Assembly (NCBI GenBank): GCA_036675565.1
Contig: JAKFER010000255.1
Coordinates: forward strand, 1-15,836
DNA length: 15,836 nucleotides
Source: JACCYQ01 sp036675565
GTDB lineage: Bacteria > Bacteroidota > Bacteroidia > Chitinophagales > Chitinophagaceae
Direction of reading: 5' to 3'
The notes under the pieces are model-generated. The model made no database searches. It was not told where the DNA came from and saw only the letters and a program-made list of their open reading frames with translations. Both the position numbers and the translations under genes were made by a program. Below are positions 1-9,986 of the stretch, one piece after another; the stretch's first letter is position 1; every line of letters begins with the position of its first letter.

Positions 1-660
1 TGTTCGTCAACACTGGGTCACAACCGCCACTCACGGTCACCGTCGCTAACCAGGCTGCAAACGCCGCATCCAGTTCCGCCTGTGTTGCATAATCACATGC
101 ATCTACAGTTGTCGCAACTGGTGCTGTAAGAACTAGTGGGGCTGGAGTTTTTGAATAAGTTATGGTTTGGGTTTCCGTTGCTGAATTACCACATCCATCC
201 GTAACTGTCCATGTTTTAGTTACTGAATAAGCACAGTCGCTCACAATTGTTTCCGGCCCCTCCACGCCCACAGCCGTTAAATTAGTAGAACAATTATCGG
301 TAACGCTAGCTGTTCCAAAAGCGGCGGAAATTTCTGCTGGCGTTGGATCGCAATCCAGGGTACCTAAAGGTGTAAGTGTAATAACAGGCGCTGTTGTATC
401 CCTGGTAAAACTGATCGTTTGTTGATCGGTATCCGTATTTCCACAAGAATCCGTAACTGTCCAGGTACGGGTAACCGAAAACTGGCAGCCTGCACCCGCC
501 ACTTCTGCCCCGTCAGTATATGATGCCGTAAGACCGGTTGCACAATTATCGGTCACAGTTGCTGTCCCAAAAGCAGCTTCAATTTCTGCTGTGGTTGGAT
601 TACAACCTAATGCAGTTGGTTCAGTAAGCGCAATGACAGGTGCCTCAGTATCAACAATAC
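1..660 (-). repeat. HYR-like modules near the window edge
   Basis: Two full modules and part of a third are spaced 252 bp (84 residues) apart, judged from the shared word gtaactgtcc at 201 and 453. Each has the pattern TxxEIxAAFGTATVTDNC, then RTWTVTDSCGN and QTITF. The partial module at the edge contains YATQAELDAAFAAWLATVTV and GGCDPVLTN. This is the HYR-like arrangement often found just before the C-terminal sorting region of type IX-secreted proteins, which would lie outside the window. Confidence 0.8.
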
Positions 661-3600
661 TGACAATGATTTCACAAGGTACACTCGGGCAATTATTTAA
701 GCTTGTAATTAATGAAACAGTATAAGTTCCGCATAAATTATCTGCAATAATATTTACACTTGACCCCGTAGATGAACCATTGATCGTAGCATTTCCTGTA
801 ACAGCCCACTGGTATGAATAACCTGCAATTTCAGGGGTTGTATAGGTTTGACTGGATCCCGGACAAACTGTTGCAGGACCTTCAATACTGCATTCAGGAA
901 TGGGATGTACGATCACCTGTACATTCATCGTTCCGCCCGGGCATCCTCCATATGAAGTGGCTACCTGGTAAGTATAAGTTCCGGGTGCCGGTGGAATGGC
1001 TATTACGGAGGGCTGATCTGTGACATTCAGGTAATAGGGACTTGGAACGCCGGCAGGATCAATCAATGTCCAGTCATACTCCAACGGTAAAGGCGGTGGG
1101 GCAATACCTGCATTATCAATGGCCCAGATGCTGTTTGCAGAACCCTGGTAATTCCACCTGATTTTCAGGTTACTCAGACCAATATAATTTGACAGATCAA
1201 TTTGAACATTATTCCAAACCCCGTCGGGATCTCCAAGTGAAGCAGGCCCGATCACCTCCAATAATGGTACAGAGAGATAAGTAAGTCCGCCATCTAATGA
1301 AATTTCCACTTTGATGGAAGCGCCGGCCTTCAAATCATAGGCCTGCTGAAAACTAAATACGGCTGAACTCATACCAACCAGGTTGAATGGAGCAGACATC
1401 ATGGTCGTATTATTATTTCCCGCAGCTACAGCAAACTTGTCTGAATCCGGATTATCATATTCCACACCAAACGGATCAATAGGATTCGTTAAGTTCCATG
1501 GCGTATTTTGTTCATTATCCGCACTGGCTTCAATATTATGAGGAGCGCCGTTATGAGTTGCACTCCATCCTTCATTCTGATCAAGATTGGCACTGTTAAA
1601 AGCTTGTACACCCAACCATCCCGCAGGGAAACCTTCAGCAGTTGCCAATAAGTTTGCAGTGTCTCCCAGGCAAATTTCAGGAGGTGTGGAAATCGCACTG
1701 GTAGGGGCTACTGGTGGTATTACACTAATGATAGCCATATTGGAATACGCTTCGCCACAAACCCCGCTCTGAACAACCGCCCGGTAAGCAATGGTCGAAG
1801 TGAGATTAGTATAGGAAATGGAATTGGATGTATTGGCTACGGGTGACCAGGTAGTGCCTCCATTGGTAGAGGATTCCCAACGGATAATATTACCTGAATA
1901 ACCTGTTAGTGTCAATGTTCCGCTATTGGAACCTGAACAGACATTGGTTATGGCAGGCGATAAAGTACCCGGTATGGCTGCTGGATCAACAGTTATTGTT
2001 CCATTTACAGATGGATTATTACATGGCCCGGTTGTGGTAACAGTATAGTTGTATGTGCCTGCCTGTGTAGGTGTTCCGCTGATGGTATATACACCGTTTG
2101 CAAAACTGCCGGTAACTCCTGGAGGTAAAGAGCCTGAAAGGGTGGCTCCTGTTGCCCCACCACCCAGGTTATAGGTTATATTAGTCAAAGCTGAACTTAC
2201 GCAAATGGTCTGTGTGTTATTGCCCGAAGTCAGACTGATCGTTGAATGTTGGTTAATTGCCAGCGCTGCCGCATCAGAAGTGATTGAGGAACAGGTATAA
2301 CCCGATGGGCCGGTAATGACCACATCATAATTGCCTGCATCGGCTGTCGTAACATTGGTTAATGTTAAAGTAGCACTGTTTTGACCTGGTATATTCACTC
2401 CATCCTTTCTCCATTGATAAACCAGCGGAGCGCCATTGGCATCTGCACTTACGGTCATTGTTGCGGTGACACCTTCACAAATTGTTTGATCAGCAGGTTG
2501 ACTGTTAATGGTAATAGCCTGGTCAACGTTCAATGTCCTTTGGGCTGAAGTGGCAGGCAAACATGGAGAAGTGCCACTGACCACCACATAATAACTTCCA
2601 TTATCAGCCGGGTTAGCCTGGTTAAAATGAAGATTGGCTGACTGTGCACCTGTGATATTAGCTGAATTATTTACAGCTGTTCCCCCGGGTGCTGTACCCT
2701 TAAACCATTGATAAGTTAATCCATCTCCAATGGCAACAACACTAAGATCTGCCGGCAATCCTGCACACACACTGGTATTGGAAGGCTGCGTGGTAATCAC
2801 AACTGCCTTTTGAATAGTCAAAGTCGTTGTAGCACTGACAGGCCCACATGGACCTGCAGGATCATCAGTAGTATAGGTTAATGTAACAGAACCCGAATTA
2901 ATATCCGTTGCGCTTGGTGTATAAATGGCATTGGGTGTATTATTACTAAATGTGCCACTGCCGCTGGTGCTCCAGGTTGCGGAACTGGCCCCGCCTCCAA
3001 ATGATCCTGACATGCTAGCTGTTCCATCTGAACAAATTGTTTGTGATGTACCCGCACTTACAGTGGGAATTGGATTCACCGTTATGGTCCTTGTATCGCT
3101 GACTGCTGTACAGGGTGCTGTTGCATTGGAAGTAAGTATTAAGGTAACAGTACCAGTAAAATTTGCTGCCGGAGTGTAGGTAACCGCTGCCGGATTATTT
3201 GTTTGCGCTGTGCTGCTTAAACTGCCTCCCCCGGAACCGATGGACCAGGCAGCAGTTGTAGCACCTCCGCCAATACTTGCACCAGATAAAGTAATAGATG
3301 AAGGTGAAGCCGACTGGCAAATTTCCTGGGTGCCACCTGCATTAACTATTGGTTGCGGATTAATGGTGATTGTCCGGGTTGAACTCACTGCCGCACATGG
3401 CGCAGGTGCATTGGTTGTTAACGTTAAAGTAACAGTTCCCGAAGCATTTGCATCAGGTGTAAAGGTAACCGCCGACGGATTGTTGGTTTGCGCTGTACTG
3501 CTCAAAGTACCACTACCTGAACTTATGGACCATGCACCGGTTGTTGCGCTGCCACCGAGACTGGCACCAGTTAAAGTAATGGCAGCGGGTGTTGCAGACT

Positions 3601-6600
3601 GGCAAATGACTGTTGGACCACCTGCATTTGCTGTAGGCAAAGGTGTTACATTAATCGTGGCACTGGCTGTTAATGTTTGTGTGCAAGCGGGTGAGGCTGT
3701 ATATGCTACACTGACCAGCGTATATGTGGTATTGGCTGATAAATTACCTGTATTCAGAGTGGCAGATCCGGAAGAACCCACTGCGATGGTTTGATTGGCA
3801 CCGCTGTTTACCCTATACGTTACCGTTGTATTGGGTGTGGCAGTAACAGTAAGACTGGTAGCGGATCCAGAGCAAACGGGGTTGGCCCCGGCAACTGAAA
3901 TACTGGCAACGGGCAAAGGTTTCACTATGACCAGCATGGTATCTTCAACCACAGGACATGCAACGGTGACAATATTACTTCTTAAGATGATGGTAATGGT
4001 GCCATTCGTATAACCCGCAGGCAATGTATAGTTGGATTTTAAAGAATTTTGGTTATTGATGGTACCTTCTGATATTATCCAGTCCCACTCGCCATTATTA
4101 TTTATATCACCATCTGTGCCACCAGCCAATGTTATACTGTTGGTACCCTGGCAAATAGTTTGGTCAGGACCAGCATAAAGTTTAGGACTACCAACAAATA
4201 TGGAAGTTATAGATGAAGGACTGCTGCCACAAACATTGGTTGCTACTACACTAATATTTCCACCTGCTGCACTCAGGTTGGCAGTAACTGCTAAAGAGGT
4301 TGTTCCCTGGCCAGAATTGATTGTCCAGCCAACAGGCACTGTCCAAGTATAACCTGTGGCACCTGGAACGGGATCGATGGAATATGTCAGATTTTTTGTA
4401 GGGCATACAGTTGTTGCTCCTTCGATAGGACCGGGTGCCGGCGGTGGGGCGGTTGTAATGGTTACGGGTAATGTTTGTGCCGTACTGGTACCACAAGTAT
4501 TGCTTGCAGTTACCGAAATATTACCACTAACTGCAGATCCGCCAGTATTAACGGTAATAGTGGTGGTGCCATGCCCTGAAACAATTGTCCAGCCTGCAGG
4601 AACCGTCCAGGCATAATTGGTTGCATTAGGAACGGCTGCAATGCTGTAAGTCAGGTTATTCCTGTTAATACATTGATTGTTACCTCCTGTTATGATACCC
4701 GGTGTAACAGGTATGGCCGGTCTAACGGTCATGGTCACTGTAGATGTGGCAGTAACAGGACTTGCACATGGTTCATTGGAAGTCATAGTAACCTTTACCA
4801 CATCATTATTTGTCAAACCAGCATTCGTATAGGTATTACTGTTAGTACCAACATTTGTTCCATTCAATTGCCATTGGAATGAAGGTGCTGTGCCTCCATT
4901 GATTGGATTTGCTGTAAATGTGACGGAAGTGCCGGGGCATATATTATTTTCGCTGGGAGTTATTGTTACCCCGGGAACGGGTGCTGGCAATACGATCATC
5001 GTTATACCGGCACTGGTAGCCGTTGCAGGAGATGCACAGGCTGCATTGGATGTCATGACAACCGTTACTACATCGTTGTTGTTTAAAGCAGACGATGTAA
5101 AAGTAGGGCTGTTGGTACCTACATTGGTTCCATTCACTTTCCATTGATAAGAAGGTGTAGTTCCACCATTAACAGGTGTAGCCGTAAAGGTCACGGAAGT
5201 TGCTGGACAAATATTATTGGCGCTTGCAACGATGCTGACAGATGGTACTGGTGCAGGTAGCACTGTCATGGTAACACTGCTGCTTGCTGTTGCAGGAGAA
5301 GGACAAGTTGCATTAGAGGTTATGGTCACTGAAACCACCGCCCCATCAGCCAGTGCTGCATTCGTATAGGTGGCACTGTTAGTACCTACATTTGATCCAT
5401 TTACCTGCCATTGGTAAGTGGGTGCCGTACCCCCGTTAATGGGAGTGGCTGTAAAAGTTACTGATGTTCCAGGGCAAATATTATTGGCACTCGGGGCAAT
5501 ACTAACCGTAGGTGTTACCAGGTCATTTACCGCCATAGTAATGGTATTGCTGGTTACAGTGGCCGGTAAAGGACACACAGCATCTGAAGTTAACTCAACA
5601 GTTATTTTATCTGCATTCGTTAAAGTAGTGCTGGTAAAACTGGGACTGTTGCTCCCTACATTTACACCATTCAGTTTCCATTGATAGGTAGGATTTGATC
5701 CCCCATTAACAGGCGTAGCGTTAAACGTTACGGAAGTGCCTGCACAGATATTATTGCCAGGATTGGCAACAATATTGACAGACGGTATCACCGATTGAAT
5801 GATATTGACGTCTGTTGTGTTACTTGCTGTACATCCATTAGCATCAGTTGCAGTTAAAGTATAAGTTCCAGTAGCAGCTACTGCTACATTTGAAATTGAA
5901 GGATTTTGAGAAGTAGAATTAAAAGCATTAGGTCCTGACCATGAGTATGTAATTGTTCCTGTGCCACCTGAAATTGAGGATGTAAGATTTAATGTGCTGC
6001 TTGAACATACCGGGGTGTTAGATGAAATTGAAGCAATGGTCAATGCAGCAGCAGGCTGTGTTATGGCTATGCCATTAACCTGAACGCTACATCCATTGGC
6101 ATCCGTTACTGTTACCGAATAAGTACCAGCAGCAAGTGAAGAAAGATCCTGTGTGGTAGCTCCGTTGCTCCACAAGTATGTGTAAGGAGTTGTACCACCA
6201 CTCACCGTTAAATCAATGGAACCCGTGGACTGACCAAAGCAAAGTACATCCACATTGGTCTCACCGGCACTCAATGCAGCAGCAGGCTGTGTAATGGCTA
6301 TGCCATTAACCTGAACGCTACATCCATTGGCATCCGTTACCGTTACCGAATAAGTACCCGCAGCAAGTGAAGAGATATCCTGTGTGGTAGCTCCGTTGCT
6401 CCACAAGTATGTGTAAGGAGTTGTACCGCCACTAACCGTCAGATCAATGGAACCCGTGGACTGACCAAAACAAAGTACATCCACATGGGTCTCACCGGCA
6501 TTCAATGCAGCAGCAGGCTGTGTAATGGCGATGCCATTAACCTGAACGCTACATCCATTGGCATCCGTTACCGTTACAGAATAAGTACCCGCAGCAAGTG

Positions 6601-8914
6601 ATGAGATATCCTGTGTGGTGGCTCCGTTGCTCCACAAGTATGTGTATGGAGCTGTACCGCCACTCACCGTTAAATCAATGGAACCCGTGGACTGACCAAA
6701 GCAAAGTACATCCACGTTTGTCTCACTGGCACCCAAAGCAGCAGCAGGCTGTGTAATGGCTATGCCATTTACCTGAACGCTACATCCATTGGCATCCGTT
6801 ACTGTAACCGAATATGTTCCCGCAGCAAGTGAAGAAAGATCCTGGGTAGTTGCCCCGTTGCTCCACAAGTATGTGTAAGGAGTTGTACCACCACTCACCG
6901 TCAGATCAATGGAACCCGTGGACTGACCAAAACAAAGTACATCCACGTTGGTCTCACTGGCACCCAATGCAGCAGCAGGCTGTGTAATGGCTATGCCATT
7001 TACCTGAACGCTACATCCATTGGCATCCGTTACCGTTACTGAATAAGTACCCGCAGCAAGTGAAGAAAGATCCTGTGTGGTGGCTCCGTTGCTCCACAAG
7101 TATGTGTAAGGAGTTGTACCGCCACTCACCGTCAGATCAATGGAACCCGTGGACTGGCCAAAACAAAGTACATCCACATTGGTCTCACCGGCACTCAAGG
7201 CAGCAGCAGGTTGTGTAATGGTTTGTGATGTTGTAGCCGTACAACCATTGGCATCTGTAATGGTAACAGTATATGCGCCTGCAGTTAGACCCGTAAAAAT
7301 TCCGGTTGATGCACCTGTTGTATTTACTGTAGGTCCTGCAATTACATAGCTGTAAGGTGATGTTCCTCCACTTCCTGAAGCCGTCATCGTACCGGTGTTT
7401 CCACCATTGCATAATACAGCTGTAAAAGAACTGCTACCAGCTAATGCTGTAGGCTGTGTAATATTCAGTGTCCCATTTAGTGTAACAACACAGGATGTTA
7501 TTGCAGCATCCCGCATTTGCACATTATAACTATTGGGAGCTAAATTGGAAAAATTTGGACTTGATTGCCAGCTGCCACCTCCATTGATGCTGTATTCATA
7601 AGTACCACTGCCACCAGTAGGTGAAGTGATAGTTATACTACCATTGTTAGCCCCAGAACAGTCCACATTTGATGATGAAACACTTGCTGCCAAAATATTA
7701 TTTACCGTAAGGGTATGCGTAGCAGAAGCATTATTACAAGAAACAACGTTGGGGTTAAGAAAGGCTCTATAATAAAATGTTCCCGATGAATTGGTAGGTG
7801 GCGAATATGTTAAACCAGTGGCACCGCTGATATCAGTCCAACCTGTAGTTCCGTTAGAACTTATTTGCCATTGAGGAGTCATTGTTCCGGTTCCTCCACT
7901 GATGTTTGCAGTCAGTGTAATTGCCCCATTTAAACAAACCGCAGATGGGCCGGTAACTGTCATTGTAGGATCATCAACAATAGTAATAGTTTTAGCTGCA
8001 GTAGTTGCACTTTGCAAACAAGCATCTGTTACAACCACCCTGTAACTATATGTACCCGCAGTACCTAAACTTGCAGGATCGTAAGTAGCAGTTGTTGCCC
8101 CAGGTATATCACTCCATGCACCTCCGTTGGTACTAAGCTGCCATTGATAAGTGTAAGGAGCTGATCCACCAGATTGTGGAATGTTGGGAGCATTAAAATT
8201 TAATATGTCAGGATTATAGTTGATACACCCGGTTACAGGATTTGTATTATGCGAACCAGGGTTTAATGGTGGATTAACACTAAGTGTTGCCGTACTCGAT
8301 GTTACAGAACTGCATCCATTTGTAACTATAACAGTATAATTTCCGGCATCACCAGCAACAAGATTATTAAGGATAAGACTTTCCTCATCAGCGCCTGGTA
8401 TATCCGTTCCATTCTTTTGCCATTGGTAACTTAATGGTGATGTACCGGTTGCAGTTACACTAAAACTTACATTACATCCAATACCTGATGTAATTGAAGT
8501 AGGCTGATTACTTATTACTGTTGCTGCACTAACATTGATTGTTCTTGTACATGTTTCAACTACAGTTGCACCAGATAAAACCTGGACTTGTATTGTATAA
8601 GAACCAGGCGTTCCGCCATGATTTATCGAAGCCTGATCGGCAGTGGGTGTACCAACAATCGATGCACCGGTATTGTTATTGATTAAATTCCATGTGAAAG
8701 TTGGAGAACTAACAGATGTATTTGCAGTATATAAAAAATTTCCTCCAGTGCAAATTGTGGCTGGAGTACTAATTGAACATTGTGCAATTCCTTTAAGAGA
8801 TAATCCCCCAATCATCACCACAAACAACAACAGGCATTTCACCAATGACTGAGCCATCCCCTTATGGAGATGACTTTTAGCCAAAGCGGATATGCCTGCT
8901 ATAACGTCTTTCAT
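1..8914 (-). CDS. Giant SprB-repeat modular cell-surface adhesin (3' end off window)
   Basis: An uninterrupted reading frame of at least 2971 codons starts at the ATG at 8914-8912 and is still open at base 1. The N-terminus has a hydrophobic stretch (LLLFVVMIGGLSL) ending in GIAQ before a Cys, a Sec signal peptide at about residues 20-45. Modules in order (approximate residues): Ig/PKD-like 46-408; two divergent SprB-type repeats 409-565; five near-identical 77-residue SprB repeats 566-955; four ~90-residue Ig-like repeats with a TYQWK core 1042-1398; PKD-like modules (TWTVP, GNISV) 1399-1575; three ~95-residue repeats about 1755-2035; Ig-like domains to about 2240; a jelly-roll/MAM-like segment about 2478-2610; HYR-like modules 2752-2971. 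Such proteins are exported by the type IX system and act in gliding or adhesion; that role is inferred. An internal Met at 8857 would give a tidier 26-residue signal, but I keep the outer start because TAAA lies directly before it. Confidence 0.9.
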   Translation of the reverse strand, partial: MKDVIAGISALAKSHLHKGMAQSLVKCLLLFVVMIGGLSLKGIAQCSISTPATICTGGNFLYTANTSVSSPTFTWNLINNNTGASIVGTPTADQASINHGGTPGSYTIQVQVLSGATVVETCTRTINVSAATVISNQPTSITSGIGCNVSFSVTATGTSPLSYQWQKNGTDIPGADEESLILNNLVAGDAGNYTVIVTNGCSSVTSSTATLSVNPPLNPGSHNTNPVTGCINYNPDILNFNAPNIPQSGGSAPYTYQWQLSTNGGAWSDIPGATTATYDPASLGTAGTYSYRVVVTDACLQSATTAAKTITIVDDPTMTVTGPSAVCLNGAITLTANISGGTGTMTPQWQISSNGTTGWTDISGATGLTYSPPTNSSGTFYYRAFLNPNVVSCNNASATHTLTVNNILAASVSSSNVDCSGANNGSITITSPTGGSGTYEYSINGGGSWQSSPNFSNLAPNSYNVQMRDAAITSCVVTLNGTLNITQPTALAGSSSFTAVLCNGGNTGTMTASGSGGTSPYSYVIAGPTVNTTGASTGIFTGLTAGAYTVTITDANGCTATTSQTITQPAAALSAGETNVDVLCFGQSTGSIDLTVSGGTTPYTYLWSNGATTQDLSSLAAGTYSVTVTDANGCSVQVNGIAITQPAAALGASETNVDVLCFGQSTGSIDLTVSGGTTPYTYLWSNGATTQDLSSLAAGTYSVTVTDANGCSVQVNGIAITQPAAALGASETNVDVLCFGQSTGSIDLTVSGGTAPYTYLWSNGATTQDISSLAAGTYSVTVTDANGCSVQVNGIAITQPAAALNAGETHVDVLCFGQSTGSIDLTVSGGTTPYTYLWSNGATTQDISSLAAGTYSVTVTDANGCSVQVNGIAITQPAAALSAGETNVDVLCFGQSTGSIDLTVSGGTTPYTYLWSNGATTQDLSSLAAGTYSVTVTDANGCSVQVNGIAITQPAAALTIASISSNTPVCSSSTLNLTSSISGGTGTITYSWSGPNAFNSTSQNPSISNVAVAATGTYTLTATDANGCTASNTTDVNIIQSVIPSVNIVANPGNNICAGTSVTFNATPVNGGSNPTYQWKLNGVNVGSNSPSFTSTTLTNADKITVELTSDAVCPLPATVTSNTITMAVNDLVTPTVSIAPSANNICPGTSVTFTATPINGGTAPTYQWQVNGSNVGTNSATYTNAALADGAVVSVTITSNATCPSPATASSSVTMTVLPAPVPSVSIVASANNICPATSVTFTATPVNGGTTPSYQWKVNGTNVGTNSPTFTSSALNNNDVVTVVMTSNAACASPATATSAGITMIVLPAPVPGVTITPSENNICPGTSVTFTANPINGGTAPSFQWQLNGTNVGTNSNTYTNAGLTNNDVVKVTMTSNEPCASPVTATSTVTMTVRPAIPVTPGIITGGNNQCINRNNLTYSIAAVPNATNYAWTVPAGWTIVSGHGTTTITVNTGGSAVSGNISVTASNTCGTSTAQTLPVTITTAPPPAPGPIEGATTVCPTKNLTYSIDPVPGATGYTWTVPVGWTINSGQGTTSLAVTANLSAAGGNISVVATNVCGSSPSSITSIFVGSPKLYAGPDQTICQGTNSITLAGGTDGDINNNGEWDWIISEGTINNQNSLKSNYTLPAGYTNGTITIILRSNIVTVACPVVEDTMLVIVKPLPVASISVAGANPVCSGSATSLTVTATPNTTVTYRVNSGANQTIAVGSSGSATLNTGNLSANTTYTLVSVAYTASPACTQTLTASATINVTPLPTANAGGPTVICQSATPAAITLTGASLGGSATTGAWSISSGSGTLSSTAQTNNPSAVTFTPDANASGTVTLTLTTNAPAPCAAVSSTRTITINPQPIVNAGGTQEICQSASPSSITLSGASIGGGATTAAWSIGSGGGSLSSTAQTNNPAAVTYTPAANFTGTVTLILTSNATAPCTAVSDTRTITVNPIPTVSAGTSQTICSDGTASMSGSFGGGASSATWSTSGSGTFSNNTPNAIYTPSATDINSGSVTLTYTTDDPAGPCGPVSATTTLTIQKAVVITTQPSNTSVCAGLPADLSVVAIGDGLTYQWFKGTAPGGTAVNNSANITGAQSANLHFNQANPADNGSYYVVVSGTSPCLPATSAQRTLNVDQAITINSQPADQTICEGVTATMTVSADANGAPLVYQWRKDGVNIPGQNSATLTLTNVTTADAGNYDVVITGPSGYTCSSITSDAAALAINQHSTISLTSGNNTQTICVSSALTNITYNLGGGATGATLSGSLPPGVTGSFANGVYTISGTPTQAGTYNYTVTTTGPCNNPSVNGTITVDPAAIPGTLSPAITNVCSGSNSGTLTLTGYSGNIIRWESSTNGGTTWSPVANTSNSISYTNLTSTIAYRAVVQSGVCGEAYSNMAIISVIPPVAPTSAISTPPEICLGDTANLLATAEGFPAGWLGVQAFNSANLDQNEGWSATHNGAPHNIEASADNEQNTPWNLTNPIDPFGVEYDNPDSDKFAVAAGNNNTTMMSAPFNLVGMSSAVFSFQQAYDLKAGASIKVEISLDGGLTYLSVPLLEVIGPASLGDPDGVWNNVQIDLSNYIGLSNLKIRWNYQGSANSIWAIDNAGIAPPPLPLEYDWTLIDPAGVPSPYYLNVTDQPSVIAIPPAPGTYTYQVATSYGGCPGGTMNVQVIVHPIPECSIEGPATVCPGSSQTYTTPEIAGYSYQWAVTGNATINGSSTGSSVNIIADNLCGTYTVSLITSLNNCPSVPCEIIVSIVDTEAPVIALTEPTALGCNPTTAEIEAAFGTATVTDNCATGLTASYTDGAEVAGAGCQFSVTRTWTVTDSCGNTDTDQQTISFTRDTTAPVITLTPLGTLDCDPTPAEISAAFGTASVTDNCSTNLTAVGVEGPETIVSDCAYSVTKTWTVTDGCGNSATETQTITYSKTPAPLVLTAPVATTVDACDYATQAELDAAFAAWLATVTVSGGCDPVLTN
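2815..3650 (-). repeat. Three ~95-residue modules within the adhesin
   Basis: Three consecutive modules have a spacing of about 276-285 bp; for example, the shared word taaccg/taaccgcc lies at 3181 and 3466. Each encodes a pattern of AGGTQEICQSA, an SGASxGGxATTxxW core, a GTVTLTLT strand, then PCxAVSxTRTITVNP. The fold family is not certain; a PKD- or Ig-like beta-sandwich is the natural reading. Confidence 0.75.
4715..5795 (-). repeat. Four ~270-bp Ig-like repeats within the adhesin
   Basis: Equivalent bases fall at 4920, 5190, 5457 and 5727, spacings of 270, 267 and 270 bp, or about 90 residues per unit. Each unit reads roughly: ICAGTSVTF, a proline/glycine turn, PTYQWKLNG, NVGSNSP, then TSxxxCP and SNTITM. 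This is the Ig-like, cysteine-paired module common in large Bacteroidota surface proteins. The units are more diverged than the SprB block, so they are an older expansion. Confidence 0.85.
6041..7195 (-). repeat. Five tandem 231-bp SprB-type repeats
   Basis: The word gccatt recurs at 6071, 6302, 6533, 6764 and 6995, a spacing of exactly 231 bp each time. Each unit encodes 77 residues, with the core ETNVDVLCFGQSTGSIDLTV, then a segment TPYTYLWSNGATTQDLSSLA and an ending TDANGCSVQVNGIAITQP. This matches the SprB repeat of Bacteroidota adhesins. By eye, units differ at roughly 10-20 of 231 bases, mostly silently, which points to recent duplication or gene conversion. The copies on the high-coordinate side (7220-7690) are clearly diverged relatives. 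Confidence 0.93.
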
Positions 8915-9008
8915 TTTACAGTTAGCCGAGAGTGAATTTTCCAGGAATGAAAACTTTTTAAAGTTGGATCATACTCCTTGGGTTTATTGTTATTGAATCA
9001 AACAGAGC

Positions 9009-9029
9009 CAGGTATCTCAGCAATACCTG
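9009..9029 (-). promoter_or_regulatory. Hairpin upstream of the adhesin start
   Basis: The arms CAGGTAT and ATACCTG are a perfect 7-bp inverted repeat around a 7-base loop, about 95-115 bp upstream of the adhesin ATG. It could be an operator or a structured 5' leader. There is no T-run, so it is not an obvious terminator. The function is unknown. Confidence 0.3.
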
Positions 9030-9430
9030 TATCCGCGTATTGAATAAAAAAATAACTAAATAAAATTGATGCTTTGCTAATCAGAATGGATCATCTTATT
9101 CAGGGCCGGCTCTAATGAAATACAGGATTTTTGAGTGGTCGCTAATAGGATGATGGGAAGGGCTGTAAATGTAAAAACATTTTCCATATTATTATAGTAT
9201 TATTAACAGTTTTTGGATGGTGATTTTACATTAACGTCATATAAGATGAGCTTGTTATATAGACGCTTATGAAAATATTATTGTGGGGAGTTATACGAGA
9301 TTTTTTTTCGTAGAATTACGTGTTGGTTGAATGGTTGATAAGTTGAAAGGTTGCATGTGGAATTTGGAATTGGGAATTTGGGTGAAATTTGAAAATTCAA
9401 ATTCATTGTATAAACAACCAAAAACTCAAC

Positions 9431-9462
9431 ACCTAAACACCTAAACGTCTAAACGTCCAAAA
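9431..9462. repeat. Degenerate octamer array (CTAAAC words)
   Basis: Four consecutive 8-mers read ACCTAAAC, ACCTAAAC, GTCTAAAC, GTCCAAAA. The array lies 33 bp beyond the stop codon of the small secreted gene on its downstream side. It belongs to a set of similar short-period arrays in neighbouring intergenic gaps. Confidence 0.7.
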
Positions 9463-9494
9463 CTTTTGAACGCTAAATGCTAACCATCAACCAA

Positions 9495-9935
9495 CTACAT
9501 AAATAAAAACGGTTCTTGCAACTGTTCGGTGGTGAGTTTACGTATCGGCTTTGATGACCCCAAATCGGGGCAATAATCAAATAAAATGATATTCCCTTTG
9601 CGCAGGTCGATTGAAAAACGTTGTATTTGTTTATTAACAATAAGCTTAATGTCTAATATAAAATCAAAATCAATGGCTTTCCTGTTTTCCTCACTTCCAT
9701 TGTAATTGATACGGATTCCCTGCTCATCCTGCACAAAATTAAAGTTACCCCGCCTGCTCGTATCCTTGTTATTGATCATATAATTTTTAAAAACCACCCG
9801 GTTATTCACTTTCATGCTTACCTGGTCCTGGTTGAAACATCCGCCTAAAATAATGGTGTAATCAAATCCCTTTGGTGCTTGTGCCCAAAGAACATTCATT
9901 GTGAAGAGAAAAATAATGGTCAGAAAGGGTTTCAT
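9495..9935 (-). CDS. Small secreted protein of unknown function
   Basis: 146 codons from the ATG at 9935-9933 to a TAG at 9497-9495. Residues 1-19 are a classic Sec signal (MKPFLTIIFLFTMNVLWAQA) with cleavage expected after AQA, so the mature protein of about 126 residues is periplasmic or exported. The mature part starts PKGFDYTIILGGCFNQDQVS and alternates hydrophobic and polar residues, as in a small beta-rich protein (VSMKVNNRVVFKNY, IDFDFILDIKLIV, FSIDLRKGNIILFDY). It has two cysteines (GGCF and DYCPD) that could pair. I do not recognise a family. It reads in the same direction as the lipoprotein gene at 10,144 but is 208 bp away with word repeats between, so co-transcription is doubtful. 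Its codon use resembles the surrounding genes. Confidence 0.85.
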   Translation of the reverse strand: MKPFLTIIFLFTMNVLWAQAPKGFDYTIILGGCFNQDQVSMKVNNRVVFKNYMINNKDTSRRGNFNFVQDEQGIRINYNGSEENRKAIDFDFILDIKLIVNKQIQRFSIDLRKGNIILFDYCPDLGSSKPIRKLTTEQLQEPFLFM

Positions 9936-9986
9936 AGGTTAAAATCCAGGACAAAATAGAACGTTTTGGCTGAAAATGCAAGCGAT

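Larger units (their letters stand above)
8915..9494. other. Intergenic, no gene seen
   Basis: This 580-bp A/T-rich stretch is upstream of the adhesin and downstream of the small secreted gene. I see no convincing open frame. It holds a 7-bp-stem hairpin at 9009-9029, an 18-bp palindromic stretch at 9386-9403 (AATTTGAA, AA, TTCAAATT), an irregular run of ggttg/aatttgg words at about 9324-9384, and an octamer array at 9431-9462. The adhesin promoter must lie here, but I found no clean Bacteroidota TTTG/TAnnTTTG pair. Confidence 0.6.

Noticed and set aside
3210..3794. A 194-codon plus-strand frame within the adhesin region
   Set aside because: It is the antisense of the repeat-rich adhesin; its residues are Val/Ala/Pro-rich shadows of the minus-strand repeats and show no domain.
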